64,000 nt of DNA from Tunicatimonas pelagia (GCF_030506325.1 NZ_CP120683.1:4105001-4169000); one strand, 5' to 3'; numbered from the stretch's first letter, positions 18,331 through 27,709 are shown. Notes: generated from the sequence alone by a model not told the origin. A program made the numbers and translations.

Positions 18331-18338
18331 TTAAGGTC
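18331..18338. repeat. Right copy of the 8-bp target-site duplication
   Basis: TTAAGGTC directly follows the right terminal repeat and matches 17096-17103. Collapsing the two copies restores the split reading frame. Confidence 0.9.
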
Positions 18339-18408
18339 CCCCGATCAAGAACGTCCTCATTTTCTATAATTCGTTTGTATTCCTCTGTTGTCACTTATCT
18401 TTCCCTAA

Positions 18409-19875
18409 CTAAGCAAGAATATCATTCACCACGTGACCGTGAACATCCGTTAGACGGTAGCGGCGACCCTGATGCTTAAACGTCAGTTGTTCATGATCTA
18501 TGCCGAGCAGGTGCAGTAATGTTGCCTGAAAATCGTGGACGTGTACTCCGTTTTCGGCAATGTTGTAGCTAAAATCATCGGTTTTACCGTAGACCGTTCC
18601 GGGTTTGATGCCGCCCCCGGCCATCCACATGCTAAAGCAACGGGGATGATGATCACGCCCGTAGTTCGTTTTCGTCAATTTGCCCTGAGAGAAACTGGTA
18701 CGTCCAAATTCACCACCCCAGACGACTAGCGTATCGTCTAGCAAACCGCGTTGCTTCAGATCGGTCACCAGAGCGGCAGAGGCTTGGTCGCTGGATTTTG
18801 CCAGTTTTTGAATGTCTTTGGGTAGGTTCCCATGCTGATCCCAGCCCATATGGTAGAGCTGAACAAACGGAACATTTCGCTCCGCCAGACGACGGGCTAA
18901 AAGGCAGTTAGCCGCGTAGGTGCCCGGAATTTTTGCGTCCGGGCCGTATAGATCGAAGATATAATCTGGCTCATCAGATAAGTCGGTCACGTCTGGTACC
19001 GAGGTTTGCATACGGTAAGCCATTTCGTACTGGCTGATCTTAGAATCAATCTCGGGGTCACCCCAGACGGCTTGCTGCTCGCGTTCTAACCGTTCCAAAT
19101 AATCCAGCTCCCGGCGACGACTCGCCCGGTCTATGCCGTCAGGGTTAGAGAGATAAAGCACTGGGTCAGCTCCCGAGCGGAATTGTACTCCCTGATGATG
19201 GGACGGAAGAAAACCGTTACCCCAGGACTGCATGTTGAGGTTTTGCGTATCAGATTTACCCCGAGAAAGCAACACAATGAACGAAGGCAGATTCTGGTTC
19301 GGGCTTCCCAACCCGTAACTCATCCAGGAGCCAATGCAGGGTCTGCCTACCTGTTGGGAACCCGTTTGCAAAAAAATGACGGCTGGTTCGTGATTGATCG
19401 CCTCAGTGTACATAGAATTTACCACGCAAATGTCTTCGGCGATCTGAGCGGTGTAGGGAACCAAGTTGCTAAAATATCCTCCGGTTTTTGGGTTCTGAGT
19501 AAACTCGAATTTGGAACCCACCAGTGGGAAGCTGGATTGAGCCGCTAGCATTCCGGTAACGCGTTGACCACCCCGCACACTGTCGGGAATTTCTTCCCCG
19601 TGCCGCTTCATCAGCTCTGGTTTGTAGTCAAACAGTTCAATCTGGCTAGGGCCCCCACTTTGAAAGAGATAGATAATTCGCTTAGCTTTTGGCGCATGGT
19701 GCAACGCTTTAAGCACTCCACCTGAACCAGGGATGGTGTTTGGTTGTGCTGAAAGTAGGTTGGGGGCTATCAGTGAACCAATGGCAGCAGCTCCTAATCC
19801 TTTGGTAGTGGTGCGAAGAAAATCGCGGCGGGTTTGATTGTATTGCGCCTTCTGTATATCGTTATTCCAATTCAT
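18409..19875 (-). CDS. DUF1501 family protein with Tat signal
   Basis: A 488-residue protein of the DUF1501 family, which has an alkaline phosphatase/sulfatase-like fold. Residues 15-23 hold a twin-arginine motif (TRRDFLRTT) followed by a hydrophobic stretch ending LLSAQ, so Tat export to the periplasm is expected. Seen later: IIYLFQSGGPSQIELFDYKP near residue 70, LYHMGWDQHGN, and LVVWGGEFGRTSFSQG, all typical of the family. It lies 15 bases downstream of the cytochrome/DUF1553 gene; this pair is a recurrent module in Planctomycetes, Verrucomicrobia and Bacteroidota. The biochemical role is not established; a link to glycan degradation has been suggested from gene context. The IS-split gene follows it by 15 bases. 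Confidence 0.88.
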   Translation of the reverse strand: MNWNNDIQKAQYNQTRRDFLRTTTKGLGAAAIGSLIAPNLLSAQPNTIPGSGGVLKALHHAPKAKRIIYLFQSGGPSQIELFDYKPELMKRHGEEIPDSVRGGQRVTGMLAAQSSFPLVGSKFEFTQNPKTGGYFSNLVPYTAQIAEDICVVNSMYTEAINHEPAVIFLQTGSQQVGRPCIGSWMSYGLGSPNQNLPSFIVLLSRGKSDTQNLNMQSWGNGFLPSHHQGVQFRSGADPVLYLSNPDGIDRASRRRELDYLERLEREQQAVWGDPEIDSKISQYEMAYRMQTSVPDVTDLSDEPDYIFDLYGPDAKIPGTYAANCLLARRLAERNVPFVQLYHMGWDQHGNLPKDIQKLAKSSDQASAALVTDLKQRGLLDDTLVVWGGEFGRTSFSQGKLTKTNYGRDHHPRCFSMWMAGGGIKPGTVYGKTDDFSYNIAENGVHVHDFQATLLHLLGIDHEQLTFKHQGRRYRLTDVHGHVVNDILA

Positions 19876-19890
19876 GTCTTATCGAGAAAA

Positions 19891-22800
19891 TTAATTTTTG
19901 TAATACGCTTCGGTGGTGTTAAGAATAGTATTGGCAACTCGGGCTAGAGCGGCTACCTCCGTAGTAGGCAACTCCTGGGAAGGAGCCCGGTGCCCGACGG
20001 TTAGGTAAGCTGATGCCCGTCCTTGGTCTTCTTTAAAGTAGGCTAACTCTTCTTGATATTGCCCGATCAGCAGTTGAAACTCTCGCTCGGTGGGTTCTCG
20101 GCTGGTCAGTAGCTGAAATGCTTGTCGGGTCGCCTCCCGGACATCACCCTGAGCTTCATTCAGCATACTTTCTGCCAATGCCCGACAGCCCTCAATCATT
20201 TGCTCATCATTTAGTAACACCAAGGCTTGTAGTGGCGTACTACTGCGTTGTCGACGCACCTGACACTCGCCCCGGCTAGAGGCATCGAAAACCAACATGC
20301 TGGGCGGGGGCATATTGCGTTTCCAGAAGGTATAAATGCTGCGTCGATAGAGTCCATCTTCGTAGTCAACCTTATAACCGGGGAAGAAGGGGTGGGAAGT
20401 AGTTTCCTTCCATAATCCGGGTGGCTGATACGGAAAGGTGGAAGGGCCACCAACGGTAGGATCAAGCAGACCGCTGGCGGCCAAAACATTATCTCGTACC
20501 ATTTCGGCGGAGCGACGGTAACGCGGGGCGCGAGCGAGTAATACGTTATCTGGGTCAGTTTCCTGTAACTCAGGGCGGATTTTAGATGATTGGCGGTAGG
20601 TAGCTGATAGCACCATCTGCCGGATAAGCCGTTTCACATCCCAGCCATTTTGCTGGAAGTCAACCGCTAGCCAGTCCAGCAGTTTCGGATGAGAGGGTAA
20701 AGCTCCCTGATTGCCAAAATCTTCTACTGTTTCTACCAAGCCTCGTCCGAACATCAGATACCACATCTGGTTCACGGCTACCCGGGCGGTTAGCGGATGG
20801 TCGGAGTGAATCAGCCACTGGCCTAACCCCAAACGATTGCGTGGAAACTCTTCTGGCCAAGATAGTAGCGAAGTAGGAACATCGCGGCTAACCACTTCGC
20901 CGTGGGCATCGTATACGCCTCGTTCCAGAATGTAGGTTTGACGTTCGTTTTCCCCATCACCCATCACCATAATCTCCTGAACGGTATCAATAGTAGCAAC
21001 TTCTTTTAGGCGCAAATCTCGCAGTTCCGCCCGTTCGCTTTTTAGCTGAGAATCTACAAACAAATCGTAGAAACGATCCAACGTGGAAGGTTGCCGGCTC
21101 AGCGCTTCTTCAAAAGCAGTCGTACCTTGGTTGGGGTTGTATAAATATTTAGCTACCAGACTACCTGCTTCCCGATTCAGAATACGAACTTCGTCGAGTA
21201 ACCCTCCGGTAAAATCCTGATCGTAGTGACGGTTACCGATAATCAGTCCCCGGTAGTGGGCGTAAACAGTGGCTCGGGTATCCAGGTAAGGCTTGGTAGA
21301 CCGATACAAATAATCGCGCTTGATTTCCGGTTTAATTTCTTCACCATTTCGGTGTAGCCGCATTCCCTTCGCCTGGCTGGAGCCATCGTAGGTCCAGACA
21401 TAGTGTACCCATTCGTTGATGGGTAATGGTTCTGAATCGCGAATGTCTAATGCTTGGTAGGGGTGAGCGTGATTTAAACGAAAGTGGGTGCGGGAACTAT
21501 CCAGCATAATATCCCAGCCCCGGTAGCCTTGTATCCGGTTATTACCGTTGTACATGACGTGGGCTTCCGCAAATTCTTCGGGAATATTGATCCAGAAACT
21601 CACGGTAAACGGATCGGTGCGTTCAAAGAGCGAGGGTTTGCCGTCGGCTACGTATTGTCCCGAGGCATTGCTACGAATGGCTTTCCCTTTGATTCCCTCA
21701 GCAGTAGCAATGTCGCCACCGTAAATAGGCGAATCATTTCCTCTAACTGCATCTCGATCTTTTCCATCGGCCATTTGGTCGAAAGTCAGATGGGTGACAG
21801 TAGTTTGGCGGACGGCTTGCTCTAGGGCAGTTGCGCTCATTTGCTGGGCTTGCCATTGCTGCACTGCGTCGGTATTTTGCTCGGCTAGTTTATTTAGATC
21901 GTTTTGCTTTTGATCAATTTGATCCAGCAGATATTCCCGAATTTTCCTGGTTTCAGCATCGGGTAAAGCCAGTACCGGACCGGCATTCATAGCCAGTTTG
22001 TTAGGAACTTTCTGACCATTTTCTATGGCATTGAAGCCAAAAATGCCATCGCCCCGCTCAACAGTAGAGTTGAAAAAACTAAAGAACTGAAAGTAGTCTT
22101 TCTGAGAAATAGGGTCGTACTTATGATCGTGGCAACGGGCACAGGCCAGGGTCAACCCCATAAAAGCAGCTCCTAGAGTATTGGTACGATCCGCTACGTA
22201 TTCTACCCGGAACTCTTCGGGAATAATTCCCCCTTCCGAGTTTTGTTTATGATTACGGTTAAAGGCGGTAGCCATAATTTGTTCTTCCGTGGCGTTTGGT
22301 AATTGATCGCCACCGATCTGCCAGAGAATAAATTTATTGTAAGGAAGATTACGGTTGTAGGCATCAATCACCCAGTCACGGTAGGGCCAGAAAGTGTGGT
22401 GAAAATCATCCAGATAACCTTCCGAATCAGCAAAGCGAGCTACATCCAACCAGTGTGCTGCCATGCGCTCTCCGTAAGCTGGTAGAGCCATCAAGCTGTC
22501 TACTAGTTGTTCGTAGTAATCAGGACGTTGATCCTGCATCAGCCGCTCTAAGTCATCAAGAGAAGGTGGTAATCCAGTCAGATCGAAGTACAGTCTTCGG
22601 ATGAGTTGTTCGCGGTCGGCTTCCGGGGAAGGTTTAATATTGTTTTGCGCCAGTTTTTCCGCTACAAAGTGGTCAATTTCGCTCACGGTCCAGTCGCCTT
22701 CCGTTTCGGGCACTTTGGGTTGTTCTGGTTTAGTAAACGCCCAGTGGGGTTTGTATTCGGCTCCTTGCTCAATCCACTTTACCAATATCGCTTTTTCGCG

Positions 22801-23157
22801 AGGGGTAAGTTTCAGGTTAGATTCCGGTGGGGGCATCACCGTCTCAGGATCATTGGAAAAAAGACGCTTCACCAGTTCACTACGGTGGGCTTTACCAGGG
22901 ACAATCGCCTGCTCACCACTTTCCAATATGGCGTAGGCTAAAGTGTCATCACTTAAACTCAGACCGGCTTCTACTGCGGCTTTATCAGGGCCATGGCAGG
23001 CAAAGCATCGATCTGATAGGATTGGCTTGACGTGAAAATTGTAATCTATCTTTCCTGGTAGTGTTTCGTAAACTTCCGCCACTTCATTGGGCATATCTGG
23101 TTGGCAACCAAATACATAAAAGGTGAGAATTAAGAAAACGAAAGGCTGAAATCGCAT
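19891..23157 (-). CDS. Cytochrome c/DUF1549/LamG/DUF1553 lipoprotein
   Basis: A 1088-residue multidomain lipoprotein. Domains in order: lipobox signal ending FGC (Cys18); a planctomycete-type cytochrome c domain with heme motif CFACH (51-55) and a downstream VMPPPE segment; DUF1549 (about 150-370), which ends with a second CxxCH (CARCH, about 340); a concanavalin-like LamG domain (about 460-680, THLTFDQMADG to GLLDEVRILNREAG); and DUF1553 (about 770-1040, LGLGQWLIHSDHPLTARVAVNQ). LamG insertions suggest carbohydrate binding. It is the first gene of a short operon with DUF1501. The enzymatic function is unknown; redox chemistry coupled to glycan processing is a speculation from domain content and the nearby lyase. 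Confidence 0.9.
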   Translation of the reverse strand: MRFQPFVFLILTFYVFGCQPDMPNEVAEVYETLPGKIDYNFHVKPILSDRCFACHGPDKAAVEAGLSLSDDTLAYAILESGEQAIVPGKAHRSELVKRLFSNDPETVMPPPESNLKLTPREKAILVKWIEQGAEYKPHWAFTKPEQPKVPETEGDWTVSEIDHFVAEKLAQNNIKPSPEADREQLIRRLYFDLTGLPPSLDDLERLMQDQRPDYYEQLVDSLMALPAYGERMAAHWLDVARFADSEGYLDDFHHTFWPYRDWVIDAYNRNLPYNKFILWQIGGDQLPNATEEQIMATAFNRNHKQNSEGGIIPEEFRVEYVADRTNTLGAAFMGLTLACARCHDHKYDPISQKDYFQFFSFFNSTVERGDGIFGFNAIENGQKVPNKLAMNAGPVLALPDAETRKIREYLLDQIDQKQNDLNKLAEQNTDAVQQWQAQQMSATALEQAVRQTTVTHLTFDQMADGKDRDAVRGNDSPIYGGDIATAEGIKGKAIRSNASGQYVADGKPSLFERTDPFTVSFWINIPEEFAEAHVMYNGNNRIQGYRGWDIMLDSSRTHFRLNHAHPYQALDIRDSEPLPINEWVHYVWTYDGSSQAKGMRLHRNGEEIKPEIKRDYLYRSTKPYLDTRATVYAHYRGLIIGNRHYDQDFTGGLLDEVRILNREAGSLVAKYLYNPNQGTTAFEEALSRQPSTLDRFYDLFVDSQLKSERAELRDLRLKEVATIDTVQEIMVMGDGENERQTYILERGVYDAHGEVVSRDVPTSLLSWPEEFPRNRLGLGQWLIHSDHPLTARVAVNQMWYLMFGRGLVETVEDFGNQGALPSHPKLLDWLAVDFQQNGWDVKRLIRQMVLSATYRQSSKIRPELQETDPDNVLLARAPRYRRSAEMVRDNVLAASGLLDPTVGGPSTFPYQPPGLWKETTSHPFFPGYKVDYEDGLYRRSIYTFWKRNMPPPSMLVFDASSRGECQVRRQRSSTPLQALVLLNDEQMIEGCRALAESMLNEAQGDVREATRQAFQLLTSREPTEREFQLLIGQYQEELAYFKEDQGRASAYLTVGHRAPSQELPTTEVAALARVANTILNTTEAYYKN

Positions 23158-23366
23158 AGACTGATGTTTTAATTTTCTTAGGTAGAAGACAAAAAAATTA
23201 GCTATTCATAATTGACTTAACAGAATAGAGAAACTATTTATTCCCTGGCTGAATTACAGGGTTCTAGGTACGAAATATAATAAATTTCGCTTAGAATAGC
23301 AGCCAGGCGACTGTTATACTTTCGGCTTATCTGTCTAATTTTATAGTCACAACCTTACCATCAATC

Positions 23367-25469
23367 ATGAAAACATTCGTTGTCTGCCCGATTCGCTTAG
23401 GGTTTTTTATCCTTTTTCTATCTTCTCAAGTCATTGCCCAATCTGACTCGGCGGAGATAGAACTTTTAAGACAGAGACTTATTGATGATGCGCTGGTAGA
23501 GAAAGGTTTTTTGAACCGTACTAATCAGTACTCGGTATCTGATTTTGAAAATGCTGTTGATCATCTGCGTAGTCTTCAGTCTGATGGAAGTTGGTCAGAT
23601 ATTGATTATCAAGACCGTGATAATAGCTGGGATCCACTTCAGGCACTCAATCGAATTTTAATATTGACCTACGCCTATAGCCAGTCATCTAATGAATTGT
23701 ACCATAATGCAGAGGCTCTTGCTGGAATAGAAAGTGCTTTAGAGTATTGGTACCAAGTAAATCCAACTTGTAAAAACTGGTACAAAAATGAAATAGCTAA
23801 ACAGTTTTATTTCAATGTAATCGCTCTGCTACTTCAGGATGAAATTTCGGAAGAGTTGTTGCAGAACATCATTCGTGACCTAACGCCTGCTCCCCGAATG
23901 ACCGGTTCTAATCGCACATTACTTTCTATTTCGGTGCTGTATCGGGGTGTGCTAGAAAAGAATCCAAAGCGAATTGCTGATGGAGTTGCCGGAGTAATGC
24001 AGCCGATACAGATTACGGATAACGAAGGAATACAGCCAGATTACAGTTTTCATCAACACGGAGCATTTCTGTACAACGGTGGCTATGGTAGCAGGTTCTT
24101 ACGAGAGACCATCTGGTTAGCATCGATTGTGGAGGGAACTCAATTTACTTTCACTGATGCTCATCTGGAGATTCTGAGAAATTATTATCTAAAAGGAACC
24201 CGGTGGATGCTTTTTCGTAATGTTTTTGACTACAATGTACGCGGACGACAGGTGGGACGATCCGAGGGCTTCAATCCCCAAGCAAAGCGGGTTATTCCTC
24301 AGTTAGACAATTTTATAAAAGCTGATCCTGCTAACGCGGAGTTGTACCAGGAATCCAAGCAGCGAATTTTAAACAAGCAACCACAGGCAGTACAAGGTAA
24401 TAAGCACTTTTGGCGTTCTGACTACACAGTTCATCATCGTGATAACTACTTCATTTCGCTGAAAATGTGCTCTAAGCGAACGGTGGGGATGGAAATGGAT
24501 ATTAATACCGAAAATCTTTACGGCTACTATCTACCGTTTGGTCTTACTTACATCTATCGGCGAGGCGATGAATACGAGGATGTTTTTCCGGTTTGGGATT
24601 GGGCCTGTCTGCCCGGGGTTACCAGTCCGCATCATGAGTTCAGCAGCAAAGGGCGATCCTCTCAGGATGTAGCCTTTGTAGGCGGAGTAAGTGACAGCAC
24701 TTACGGAGTCTCATCGATGCAGTTAGACATGAAGAACACACAAGCGAAGAAATCCTGGTTTTGGTTTGATAGTGAGTGGGTAGCTTTGGGAGTAGGTATT
24801 AAGTCTAAAAATGAGCACCCAATTGTCACCGGAGTCAATCAAGTCCGATTGGTTGGGGATGTTTTCGTCGATGGAAACCATTTTTCCAGTAGAAATAAGA
24901 CGTTAGAAAATCCGGGTTGGGTATGGCACGACAGTATCGGTTACGTATTTCCGAGGCAGGAAACAATGAAGTTGCGTACCGGAGAGCGAGAAGGTCAGTT
25001 ACAAAAAATCTTTAAACTAGGGGCTGACTCAATTTACCGTTCCAACTTGTTTTCGCTGTGGTTTGAGCACGGGCTACAGCCCGAAAATGAAACTTACGAA
25101 TACGCAGTAGTGCCTAACTGTAATCCCGAAGAATTGGCAGGTTATGCGGATGACTTACCCTATCAGGTTGTTTCCAACACTTCCCAAGTACAAGCAATCA
25201 GCCATTCTGATTTGAGAATCACCGGTATTGTTTTCCATGAACAAGGAAGAGTTTCACTAGCTGATGGGTTAACCATATTAGTAAACAAACCTTGTTTGTT
25301 GCTAATCAATCAGGTTAAAAATACAATTACCGTTAGCGACCCTACTGCTCGTTTGAAGCAGTTAGAAATAAAAGTCAACACTGCTTCTAGCCGGAGGGTT
25401 ACCCAAAAAATAAAGCTTCCTCAGGATCAATTCGCAGGCAGTAGCGTCACGGTTAGGATAGGCGGATAG
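23367..25469 (+). CDS. Secreted family 8 polysaccharide lyase
   Basis: A 700-residue exported enzyme of the PL8 family (hyaluronan, chondroitin and xanthan lyases), which cleaves uronic-acid glycosidic bonds by beta-elimination. Residues 1-25 are a signal peptide. The N-terminal half is an alpha/alpha toroid with CKNWYKNEI and the catalytic segment DYSFHQHGAFLYNGGYGSRF (His near 229 and Tyr in the YNGGYG stretch). The C-terminal half has beta-sandwich motifs such as GYYLPFGLTYIYRRGDEY and DWACLPGVT. Length is within the family range. It is divergent from the DUF1553 operon with 209 bases between, so the two may share control. The true substrate cannot be read from sequence. Confidence 0.85.
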   Translation: MKTFVVCPIRLGFFILFLSSQVIAQSDSAEIELLRQRLIDDALVEKGFLNRTNQYSVSDFENAVDHLRSLQSDGSWSDIDYQDRDNSWDPLQALNRILILTYAYSQSSNELYHNAEALAGIESALEYWYQVNPTCKNWYKNEIAKQFYFNVIALLLQDEISEELLQNIIRDLTPAPRMTGSNRTLLSISVLYRGVLEKNPKRIADGVAGVMQPIQITDNEGIQPDYSFHQHGAFLYNGGYGSRFLRETIWLASIVEGTQFTFTDAHLEILRNYYLKGTRWMLFRNVFDYNVRGRQVGRSEGFNPQAKRVIPQLDNFIKADPANAELYQESKQRILNKQPQAVQGNKHFWRSDYTVHHRDNYFISLKMCSKRTVGMEMDINTENLYGYYLPFGLTYIYRRGDEYEDVFPVWDWACLPGVTSPHHEFSSKGRSSQDVAFVGGVSDSTYGVSSMQLDMKNTQAKKSWFWFDSEWVALGVGIKSKNEHPIVTGVNQVRLVGDVFVDGNHFSSRNKTLENPGWVWHDSIGYVFPRQETMKLRTGEREGQLQKIFKLGADSIYRSNLFSLWFEHGLQPENETYEYAVVPNCNPEELAGYADDLPYQVVSNTSQVQAISHSDLRITGIVFHEQGRVSLADGLTILVNKPCLLLINQVKNTITVSDPTARLKQLEIKVNTASSRRVTQKIKLPQDQFAGSSVTVRIGG

Positions 25470-25488
25470 ATGATTTTCCAGAAAATAG

Positions 25489-26049
25489 TCAGCCGTTATA
25501 TTGACTCATAGTACGATCAACACCAATAGTACAAAAGGAAAGAATCATTTCACCAGCTCGATCCATTACTTCGGGCAACTGATCCAATTCTTCCCGAGGA
25601 AACTGACTTAGCACATAGTCTACCTGCTGTCCTTTATGAAAATCATCGCCTACTCCCATTCGCAAGCGAGCGTAATTTTGCCCTCCGGTAAGCTGCTCAA
25701 TATTTTTCAAGCCATTATGACCTGCACTCGATCCCTTGGCTCGCATCCGAAGCGTTCCAAACGGTAAAGCAATATCATCAGTAAGTACCAGCAATCGTTC
25801 TTTCGGAATTTTTAATTCCTGCAGCCAATAATTCACAGCTTTGCCACTCAGGTTCATAAAGGTAGTGGGCTTTATTAGGTGCAAAGCTCGACCTTTGTGC
25901 TTTACCTCAGCAACTTCAGCGAGTCGCCCCACTTCAAAAGCTGACTGATGTTGTTCTGCTAGGCGATCTAGCGTTAGAAAGCCAATATTATGGCGAGTGA
26001 GTTCGTACTTCGGACCAGGGTTGCCTAGTCCTACAATCAGGTATTTCAT
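25489..26049 (-). CDS. pth: Peptidyl-tRNA hydrolase
   Basis: A 186-residue Pth that recycles tRNA from peptidyl-tRNAs released by stalled ribosomes. Seen: LIVGLGNPGPKYELTRHNIGF with the catalytic His, PTTFMNLSGKAV with the substrate-binding Asn, LTDDIALPFG with the conserved Asp, and SAGHNGLKNIE. The ATG at 26049 gives the family start MKYLIVGLGNPG; a TTG two codons upstream is open but lies in the T tract of a terminator hairpin and is less likely. It follows rplY, a very common arrangement, but the hairpin between them suggests only partial read-through. Confidence 0.95.
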   Translation of the reverse strand: MKYLIVGLGNPGPKYELTRHNIGFLTLDRLAEQHQSAFEVGRLAEVAEVKHKGRALHLIKPTTFMNLSGKAVNYWLQELKIPKERLLVLTDDIALPFGTLRMRAKGSSAGHNGLKNIEQLTGGQNYARLRMGVGDDFHKGQQVDYVLSQFPREELDQLPEVMDRAGEMILSFCTIGVDRTMSQYNG

Positions 26050-26053
26050 AAGC

Positions 26054-26087
26054 AAAAAAAATCCTGTTCTGATGAAAGAACAGGATT
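26054..26087 (-). terminator. Rho-independent terminator directly before pth
   Basis: On the minus strand an 11-bp perfect stem AATCCTGTTCT/AGAACAGGATT with a 6-base loop is followed by a run of T residues. It ends rplY transcripts, yet its T tract finishes only about five bases before the pth ATG, so pth expression depends on read-through. Confidence 0.85.
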
Positions 26088-26109
26088 ATAGCCAAAAGTT
26101 GACAAGAAT

Positions 26110-26724
26110 TTAAGCTTCAGCGGCTTCTTCAGTTTCAACCTCACCTTCTTCTCCTTCTTCATCGTCTGATTTGCCACGCAGCGCGCGAGGAATTTCAATC
26201 ACCGCTACCGAGATAGCATCGTTATCTATGACCTCATAATTACCTTTGGGTACATCCTTCACTTTAATTGATTTGCCAAAGTCAAGATCGCTGACATCTA
26301 CCTCAATGTAGTCGGGCATATCCTTAGGGAGCGCTCTAACGCGCAGAAAGTGTCGCTTATGCATTAACTTTCCACCTTTAGCAACTCCCTTGGCGGTTCC
26401 GTTCAGTTGTACTGGAATATCCATTTTGACCAATTTCCCTTCGTGTAGCTCCAGAAAATCAGCGTGTAATATCATTTCGTTCACGGGGTGGAACTGAATA
26501 TCCTGCAAAATACAGCGTTTCTCTGCTCCCTCAATATTCAGCGTCACGAAATGTGCTTGGTCGGTATAAACCAATGGGCGAAAAAGAATCATGGGAGCGT
26601 AGAAATGAACCTGCTCATCGCCACCGTACAGCACGCAAGGAACGTTTCCTTCTTCGCGCAGGCGCTTAGACTCTTTTTTGCCGAGATTTGCTCTTTGATA
26701 CCCTATAATCTCTAACGTTTTCAT
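26110..26724 (-). CDS. rplY: 50S ribosomal protein L25/general stress protein Ctc
   Basis: A 204-residue long form of bL25 (Ctc/TL5 type), which binds 5S rRNA. The N-terminal L25 domain includes RANLGKKESKRLREEGNVPCVLYGG and residues of the 5S site; the C-terminal TL5 beta domain spans about 95-185 (HKRHFLRVRALPKDMPDYIEVDVSDLDFGKSIKV). The tail is highly acidic (DDEEGEEGEVETEEAAEA), common in this lineage. It lies 11 bases downstream of prs and upstream of pth on the same strand, so prs-rplY are co-transcribed. Confidence 0.95.
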   Translation of the reverse strand: MKTLEIIGYQRANLGKKESKRLREEGNVPCVLYGGDEQVHFYAPMILFRPLVYTDQAHFVTLNIEGAEKRCILQDIQFHPVNEMILHADFLELHEGKLVKMDIPVQLNGTAKGVAKGGKLMHKRHFLRVRALPKDMPDYIEVDVSDLDFGKSIKVKDVPKGNYEVIDNDAISVAVIEIPRALRGKSDDEEGEEGEVETEEAAEA

Positions 26725-26735
26725 AAGTAAGTAAT

Positions 26736-27677
26736 TTAAAATCTGGATTGAGAAATAAATAAAGGACTAATTGATTCGTATTTATGAATTTTCTTAATGG
26801 CGCTGGCAAACATTTCGGCCACAGTCAGTACTCTGATTTTTGAACAGTGCTGTTTCAGCGGAATGGTATCGGTTACTACTAGTTCTTCCAGTGCCGAATT
26901 CTCTATATTTTTGTAGGCCGAGCCGGAAAGTACCGCGTGGGTGGCAATAGCGCGTACCGATTGGGCTCCATTTTCTTTAAGTACCGCCGCTGCTTTACAC
27001 AGCGTACCTGCCGTATCTACCAAGTCATCTACAATCACCACATCCTTACCTTCCACATCACCAATTACCTGCATCTCGGCCACCTCATTGGCTCGTTTGC
27101 GATGCTTATCACAAATAACCATATCGGTATGGAAATACTGAGCAAAATTGCGGGTGCGCTTTACCCCACCAACATCGGGCGAAGCAAAAATCAGGTTTTC
27201 TTGAGAAATCTGCTGTAGGTAGGGGACAAAGATGATACTACCACTAAAATGATCTACCGGAAAATCAAAGAAGCCCTGAATCTGCCCAGCGTGCAGGTCG
27301 CAGGTCATAAGCCGATTAGGAGCGGCCGCCGAAAAAAGATTAGCTACTAATTTGGCTCCAATGGCCACTCGTGGTTTATCTTTACGATCTTGGCGGGCGT
27401 ACCCAAAATAGGGCACTACTGCTGTAACGTACTTAGCACTCGCTCTTTTAGCAGCATCGATCATAAGCAAAAGCTCCATTAGATTATCGGTAGGAGCAAA
27501 AGTAGACTGTACCAAAAAAACGTCGCAACCCCGCACCGACTCATTAAAGTAAGTAGAAAGCTCTCCGTCGCTAAAGCGATCAATGGTTACTTCTCCGAGT
27601 GTTTTGCCGTAGGTATGGGCAATTTCCGTAGCAAGTTTTTGGGTAACAGACCCAGAGAAGATTTTAACGGTGGCCAT
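26736..27677 (-). CDS. prs: Ribose-phosphate pyrophosphokinase
   Basis: A 313-residue class I PRPP synthetase that makes phosphoribosyl pyrophosphate from ribose 5-phosphate and ATP for purine, pyrimidine, histidine and tryptophan synthesis. Seen: IFSGSVTQKLATEIA at the start, DLHAGQIQGFFDFPVDH with catalytic His, and the PRPP-binding loop VVIVDDLVDTAGTL. The open frame extends to 27758, but those extra residues come from the hairpin and tRNA 3' flank; the ATG at 27677 gives the normal length. It follows tRNA-Gln in a single transcription unit. Confidence 0.95.
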   Translation of the reverse strand: MATVKIFSGSVTQKLATEIAHTYGKTLGEVTIDRFSDGELSTYFNESVRGCDVFLVQSTFAPTDNLMELLLMIDAAKRASAKYVTAVVPYFGYARQDRKDKPRVAIGAKLVANLFSAAAPNRLMTCDLHAGQIQGFFDFPVDHFSGSIIFVPYLQQISQENLIFASPDVGGVKRTRNFAQYFHTDMVICDKHRKRANEVAEMQVIGDVEGKDVVIVDDLVDTAGTLCKAAAVLKENGAQSVRAIATHAVLSGSAYKNIENSALEELVVTDTIPLKQHCSKIRVLTVAEMFASAIKKIHKYESISPLFISQSRF

Positions 27678-27709
27678 GAGTACGATTCTCTGATAGACAG
27701 CTATAAACA

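Larger units (their letters stand above)
16803..18394 (-). pseudogene. Small gene of unknown function split by the IS element
   Basis: Two pieces of one reading frame flank the insertion sequence: the 5' piece 18394-18331 and the 3' piece 17095-16803. Removing the element and one copy of the 8-base target duplication joins them in frame into 118 codons. The frame starts GTG (18392-18394), preceded by AGGGAAAGATAA, and begins VTTEEYKRIIENEDVLDRGT then LNVTFQELTKSGRKELASE. The product would be acidic and mostly helical, with no signal peptide or membrane helix. I do not recognise the family. The GTG lies 15 bases after the DUF1501 gene, so it was the last gene of that operon. The 3' piece still has a 101-codon frame using a GTG in the IS repeat, but this is probably not a native start. 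Confidence 0.8.
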
